From Ceratotherium simum simum (lineage: Eukaryota; Chordata; Mammalia; Perissodactyla; Rhinocerotidae), in the NCBI RefSeq assembly GCF_000283155.1, contig NW_004454267.1, positions 3,355,054 to 3,419,053 of the forward strand: a DNA stretch of 64,000 nt, given 5' to 3'. The notes under the pieces are model-generated. The model was not told where the DNA came from. It did not search any database and was given only the letters and a program-made list of their open reading frames with translations. A program made the position numbers and the translations under genes. Positions 59,403 to 64,000 of the stretch are shown here, in pieces. Every line of letters begins with the position of its first letter. Position 1 is the stretch's first letter.

Positions 59403-59419
59403 CTTTCTGTTAGGAGGAG

Positions 59420-60520
59420 GAGGCTCTTGAGTAGCTAGTACAACTGGGATTTCCTGGAGGAACCCATGACTGCACCTTGGGTTAGTACTTTTATTACTTG
59501 AGTGCATGAGATTGCCCATCTACAAGCTTGTTTCAGAAATCATTTTCAAAAGCTGTGAACAAATATGAATTAGTTACTAAGTAATTTGAAAATAAATATT
59601 CATAAAATAAGAAAATGCATACACTTAACTGATTGTTCTTCCGTTAGTAGTTGTAGCCCCGTATCTTTTCATTTGGTTTCACCTGGTCCTGATATGCTAA
59701 AGTGAAAGATAGGATCTAGGAGGAGGATCGTTGTAAACTACTTCATAGTTTACATCTCCCTACAAAATGCTTACTTTTAGCCATTATTAAGACAAGAATG
59801 TGTACTTTTAGAAAATAGATGTTTATTTTTATTATAAAAAAGTTTCATGAAAAAACTGGGAAAATAGAGAACAAGTGAAAGAATAATAAAGGAAAACATG
59901 TCGTGTGTAACAGACAGAGGCTGGAAGAAAATACACCAAAATGTTCACAGCAATTCCAATGGTAGAGGCACTCAAAAAACATGAATTACACTATATTTTT
60001 ATAAACTTTTAAGTAGGAGGAGTTCAGAATACTTCAAGTTACTTTCTGGAAGTGCCCCCATTTCAGTGATGGAAAAAAATCAAAGCACCAAAGGCTATTT
60101 GTTGTTGATACTTAAAAACAATGCCAAGAAATTGCCTTTAAGGGCGATCAGGAGAGGACCATCTGGTGGTCCTGCGGCAAAATGTGTCTTCCTGATACCC
60201 TGTTGTAGTGATCACCTTCAACCTCCTCCTATCAGGAGGGCTCAGGAATAGGGCACTCGGGGTTTCTTTCCTTTTTGATAAATTCAGAACATATGTATTT
60301 TTAAAAATCTCTGGTAACTTTTATTCCGAGTCATCAGGATAGTGATGTAAGCTAAATTCAAACATCATTTCAAAAATTTCTGAGAAGAGTTCTGACTAGT
60401 TAAGATACTATATTTCTCTAATACTTTTAAAGTTGAAGAATATTCTGAGGACCAACATTTATTACAATGCTTTCCAAGCAGAAGGAATTTTAAGTTCACA
60501 TGAAGGAAGTCTTACTTTCA
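59420..60520. other. Intergenic or intronic, nothing assigned
   Basis: AT-rich. The 61-codon plus frame at 60066 has no support. Confidence 0.45.
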
Positions 60521-60534
60521 AGAGAAACGTAAAG

Positions 60535-60785
60535 GGCTGGCCTGGTGGCATAGTGGTTAAGTTCGCATGCTCCACTCTGGCGGCTCAGGGTTCAAGGGCC
60601 AGATCCCGGGTGTGGACCTATGCACCGCCAATCAAGCCATGCTGTGGCAGGCCTCCCACATATAAAGTAGAGGAGGTTGGGCATGGATGCTAGCCCAGGG
60701 CTGATCTTCCTCAGCAAAAAGAGGAGGATTGGCAATAGATGTTAGCTCAGGGCTAATCTTCCTACCTGCCCCCTCCCCCCAAAAA
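60535..60785 (+). mobile_element. ERE SINE
   Basis: agagaaacgtaaag before and agagaaaagtaaaa after. Confidence 0.94.
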
Positions 60786-60849
60786 AGAGAAAAGTAAAAA
60801 ACTTATGAATACACCAAGGCATTTTATATTAAATTTTTATTTCACTTAC

Positions 60850-60939
60850 CTATTATAAAAAGTAGCTCTTAGGCAACAAATTAGAAGACATTTCAAGAAA
60901 CAGACAAGATATCCTTTAACCTTCAGAGACAACCTATTT
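60850..60939 (-). CDS. Candidate upstream exon (hydrophobic)
   Basis: Acceptor tttcttctctgaag|A and donor AATAG|GTAAGTG flank a 90-base open frame, RLSLKVKGYLVCFLKCLLIC and then LRATFYN, with a possible membrane helix. Its last two bases join the 59402 acceptor in frame. A possible further exon ends at about 63361 (...SSFPAIFE|GTAAAA), but its splice support is poor. Short AT-rich frames arise by chance, so this is the weakest of the three. Confidence 0.25.
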
Positions 60940-61159
60940 CTTCAGAGAAGAAATGAAATATCCACCTTTTCTCCACCTCTTACCTTTTTAAATATATGGC
61001 ATGGATTGTCATTAATTACAATAACGTGGATAAAAGGGAAGCACTTTTACAATCAGGTTTCTGTTTTATCCTCTAATTCAGCCTGTAGTTTCAGTGCTCT
61101 TCTTTAAGTGGGGAAGGAGCTCATTAAAAGGGGCTGCAAGCAATAATTGTTACTATAGG

Positions 61160-61640
61160 GCAGTGGTTCTCAACCCTGTTGCCCCAGAGAATCAACCACC
61201 TAAGGAGCTTTTTGTGTGTGTGTGTGTGTGTGTGCGTGTGTGTGTGAGGAAGATCAGCCCTGAGCTAACATCTGATGCCAATCCTCCTCGTTTTTTTTTT
61301 TGGCTGAGGAAGATTGGCCCTGAACTAACATCCATGCCCATCTTCCTCTACTTTATATGGGACGCCACCATAGCATGGCCTGACAAGCGGTGCGTCGGTG
61401 CGTGCCCGGGATCTGAACCTGAGAACCTCACGCCGCCACTGCAAGAGCACGCACTTAACCACTTGCGCCACCAGGCCAGCCCCTAAGGAGCTTTTAAAAA
61501 TACAGATGGCTCTGCCCTGCTCCAAGCTACCTGAATAAATTCTCTGGGGGTGAGGTCCTGCATCAGGAGAAATTAAAAGCTCCCAGGTTATTCTAAAGCT
61601 TATCTGGGTTCAAAAACTACTCCTCTAAACTAAGTAAATT
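61160..61640 (+). repeat. MER5-like relic, split by an ERE
   Basis: gggcagtggttctcaaccct, then after the ERE aaatacagatggctctgccc and ctcccaggttattctaaagc. Confidence 0.75.
61213..61481 (-). mobile_element. ERE SINE nested in a MER5-like relic, with (TG)n head
   Basis: cctaaggagctttt at 61199-61212 and 61482-61495, identical. The head is a TG microsatellite (61214-61246). Confidence 0.96.
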
Positions 61641-61794
61641 AAAGGTAATTAATTTCTAATAAAATTAGAAACTAATACATCGATTTTATACTACCCTCTG
61701 TTTCAATTAGAAACTATAATTGCCTCATTTGCTTTCTCCTGATGCTATTTTGATACAAGTGTTACTTCTAAAAGAAGGCTACTTCTAAACTATT

Positions 61795-61975
61795 GCACTG
61801 ATTCTCAAAGTGTAGTCCCAACCAGCAGCATCAGCATCAACTGGGAATTTACTAGAAATGCAGATTATCGAGGCCCACCTAGACCTAGGGAATCAGGAAC
61901 TCTAGGGGTAGGGCCCAGCAATCAGTGTTTTAATAAGCAGTTTAATGCACCTGAAGTTTGAGACCCACAGAGCTA
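61795..61975 (+). repeat. MER5-like relic
   Basis: gattctcaaagtgtagtccc, agcatcaactgggaatttac and gaagtttgagacccacag. Confidence 0.75.
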
Positions 61976-61999
61976 TTGCAATACTTTATTTTATTTTAA

Positions 62000-62293
62000 T
62001 TTTTTTGTGAGGAAGATCAGCCCTGAGCTAACATCCATGCTAATCCTCCTCTTTTTGCTGAGGAAGACCGGCTCTGAGCTAACATCTATTGCCAATCCTC
62101 CTTTTTTCTTTTTTACCCCCAAAGCCCCAGTAGATAGTTGTATGTCGTAGTTGCACATCCTGCTAGTTACTGTATGTGGGACGCGGCCTCAGCATGGCCG
62201 GAGAAGCGGTGCGTCGGTGCGCGCCCGGGATCCGAACCTGGGCCGTCAGTAGCGGAGCGCGCGCACTTAACCGCTAAGCCACGGGGCTGGCCC
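62000..62293 (-). mobile_element. ERE SINE
   Basis: ttttttgtgaggaagatcag to gccacggggctggccc. Near-consensus copy. Confidence 0.94.
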
Positions 62294-62309
62294 TATAACC
62301 TAGTTTTTT

Positions 62310-62580
62310 TTGCCCCAAGAACATATGTGAATCTTTTCTCAGATCATTAATTTTTTTCCACTTAATTTTGGTGATGACTTAGTATTTAGTTATAGGGATG
62401 GCTATAAGATAATTTAATCTCCTATTATTGAAGATTTAGTTTGCCTAGTTTTTCCCAATTGTGGATGCAGAACATTCTTGGATGTAGGTCTCATTGTATA
62501 TCTCTGATTAATCTCGCAGAGTGAATTCCTAGTCCTTGCAAGAGACATTGCTGGGTCAAAGAGCCTTCTTCTTATATTCG
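62310..62580 (-). mobile_element. Old L1-like 3' fragment
   Basis: ttcccaattgtggatgcaga and gacattgctgggtcaaagag match the antisense L1M style. Weak. Confidence 0.45.
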
Positions 62581-63158
62581 GTCATACTAGTTCAGCAGGA
62601 TGTTAAGAAGGACTTTCCTTGATGTTCCAGGATAGGTCACCAGGGCTCTGTCAGCTAGGGCCAGAGTCCTTCCCAGGGCATGAGACCTTCAGCCACTACT
62701 CTGGCCATCATTCCCTTCCCCAGACTAAATAAACTGACTTGTGAAAGAGAGGTATCACGCGTGGGAGCTTTGTGGACAGTGTCATGAAGGAAGCCCCATG
62801 CAACTACTTATAGAAAGACTCAGAGGAGGGGGCTGTGAAAAAAGGAGACTGGGTGGGTGGATGTGTGCTAAGGCAGGGAGAGGAGGCCTGGGGAGACGGC
62901 AAGGCAGAGCCGTGGTAATGCAGCAGCGAGCATCTCCACTATCTGGTGTAGCAAGGATGTTCCTACATCTTCCCTGCTCAGGTGGACACAGGGGAGGTAG
63001 AAGGTTTTCAATAGAAAATGAGAAAGTATACATTTTGAAAGATTGAGATAAAGATGGAGTAAATAATGTTTTAAAATATCTTGGCAATCACAATGTCTTC
63101 ATACTATCATTACCTGATACCTCAAGGCATAATGCCTACTTATGATAAGATTGTTAAC
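62580..63158. other. Intergenic, nothing assigned
   Basis: GC-richer patch at 62800-63000 with opposing 101-codon frames on both strands. No splice or family support. Confidence 0.4.
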
Positions 63159-63170
63159 AATAGCGGATAT

Positions 63171-63257
63171 TGATGTTAGCCCAGGGCCGGTCTTCCTCAG
63201 CAAAAAGAGGAGGATTAGCATGGACGTTAGCTCAGGGCTGATCTTCCTCACAAAAAA
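63171..63257 (+). mobile_element. Extremely 5'-truncated ERE (3' end only)
   Basis: Only the last about 87 bases of the SINE (tgatgttagcccagggccgg onward), yet flanked by aatagcggatat (63159-63170) and aatagtggatat (63258-63269). Confidence 0.88.
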
Positions 63258-63269
63258 AATAGTGGATAT

Positions 63270-63925
63270 AAACACTTTATTCAAGAAGACTTCTAGATAA
63301 TTTTCCATTTTCTTAACTGATATTTTTTTAGATGTGATTAGATCGTTATTTTTTACCTCAAATATAGCTGGAAAAGAGCTCCTTGCAAGAGTCAAAGAAG
63401 CATCAGCTCTGCTATTTTCTTGTTTCTGCCCATTTTGTGAAGGTTAGTTTATTTAGAACTGTAGTATAATTTGTAAATCCAATAACTGGTCGTTAGGATA
63501 CATCACAAAATACTGCAAGTGGAAAAATGAGAGAGGATGCCATTGTCAACGCCTTTGTGTTGTGGTAGTTCCACTCTTCTGTCAATATATGTGTGTGCTG
63601 ACAGGGCCCATAGAAGGTGTGTACGTGACATCACTCATCAGTCTACATTCAATTCTTAGTAAAGCTTAATTTCTTTCTTTTTCGTTTTAGATAAAAATAA
63701 ATGTAGGTAGAAGTTTTAATATTTTCTCCCCCACCCTATGGATTTTCTTGTTTATTCCCTGTGGTTCCTGAACCTATCTATGAAGACCACTGACTTCGAA
63801 GAGGGAGGGAAAGGGAATGAAGAAATACATGATGTCCCACCCCCTCCACTTCAGGTCTGACCTGCAAAATGGGTAGGAGGGAGAACTTTACATCCTTTAT
63901 GCGGGTGGAGTTTTAAACTGAAGCG
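63270..63925. other. Intergenic, nothing firmly assigned
   Basis: Holds the weak open segment near 63361-63420 discussed under the candidate gene. Confidence 0.4.
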
Positions 63926-63929
63926 GAAT

Positions 63930-64000
63930 TTTTTTAAAAGATTTTATTTATCTATTTATTTATTTTATTTAATTTTTAATTTTTATTTTTATTATTTTTT
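63930..64000 (-). mobile_element. Possible start of another ERE at the right edge
   Basis: aaaagattttatttatctat resembles the T/A-rich tail of the short-type EREs at 24,210 and 45,022. The body is off the window. Confidence 0.35.

Noticed and set aside
62138..62350. Recurrent frames of the type ...[22 protein letters not shown]... on many EREs in both orientations
   Set aside because: They are chance translations of the ERE SINE. The same peptide recurs at almost every copy, so they were not listed as genes.
1..64000. CRISPR arrays, operons, riboswitches and other prokaryotic systems
   Set aside because: The sequence is mammalian nuclear DNA. The regular repeats seen are SINEs, microsatellites and coding repeats.

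Overview
This is nuclear DNA from a mammal, and the repeats identify the lineage. About 30 copies of a tRNA-derived SINE (5' end like GGGCCGGCCCCGTGGCTTAG) match the equine repetitive element (ERE) family of perissodactyls. Many copies keep intact target-site duplications. The source is most likely Equus (horse, donkey or zebra), or less likely a rhinoceros or tapir. No bacterial, organellar or free viral sequence was seen.

Positions 1-18,620 hold the 5' two thirds of RRN3 (TIF-IA, the RNA polymerase I initiation factor) on the minus strand. Twelve consecutive coding exons join without a frame break into residues 1-376 of a protein that is about 651 residues in human. Every junction has GT/AG sites. 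The remaining exons lie off the left edge. Exon 1 sits in a CpG island with CCAAT, CACGTG and ETS-type motifs. The introns carry ERE, L1, L2 and MIR copies.

Positions 18,620-31,770 are intergenic: old LINE and MIR relics, EREs and a TA-rich microsatellite. Positions 31,779-33,227 are an intact single-exon coding frame of 482 codons on the minus strand. It starts in a second CpG island that carries two NRF1-type sites. The protein has a TMEM238-like two-helix membrane domain, a polybasic stretch, and a disordered tail containing ten perfectly phased 10-residue repeats. It is the least familiar gene in the window.

Positions 33,700-53,600 are repeat-dominated: a 5'-truncated L1 with 23-bp target duplications, a decayed hAT-Tip100-type transposase gene on the minus strand (37.9-40.4 kb), another L1 3' end, many EREs, an LTR at 45.6-46.1 kb, a 34-bp triplication and an MLT1-type LTR.

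Positions 53,817-60,939 contain a tentative, unrecognised minus-strand gene. Three short exons with good splice sites are phase-compatible and end in a two-helix membrane segment with a Kozak-like ATG and a downstream AATAAA. It is uncertain whether this is a real gene, a microprotein or chance. The rest, to 64,000, is intergenic with ERE, MER5-like, MIR and LTR relics. All boundaries and family names were read by eye; no alignment or database search was run.
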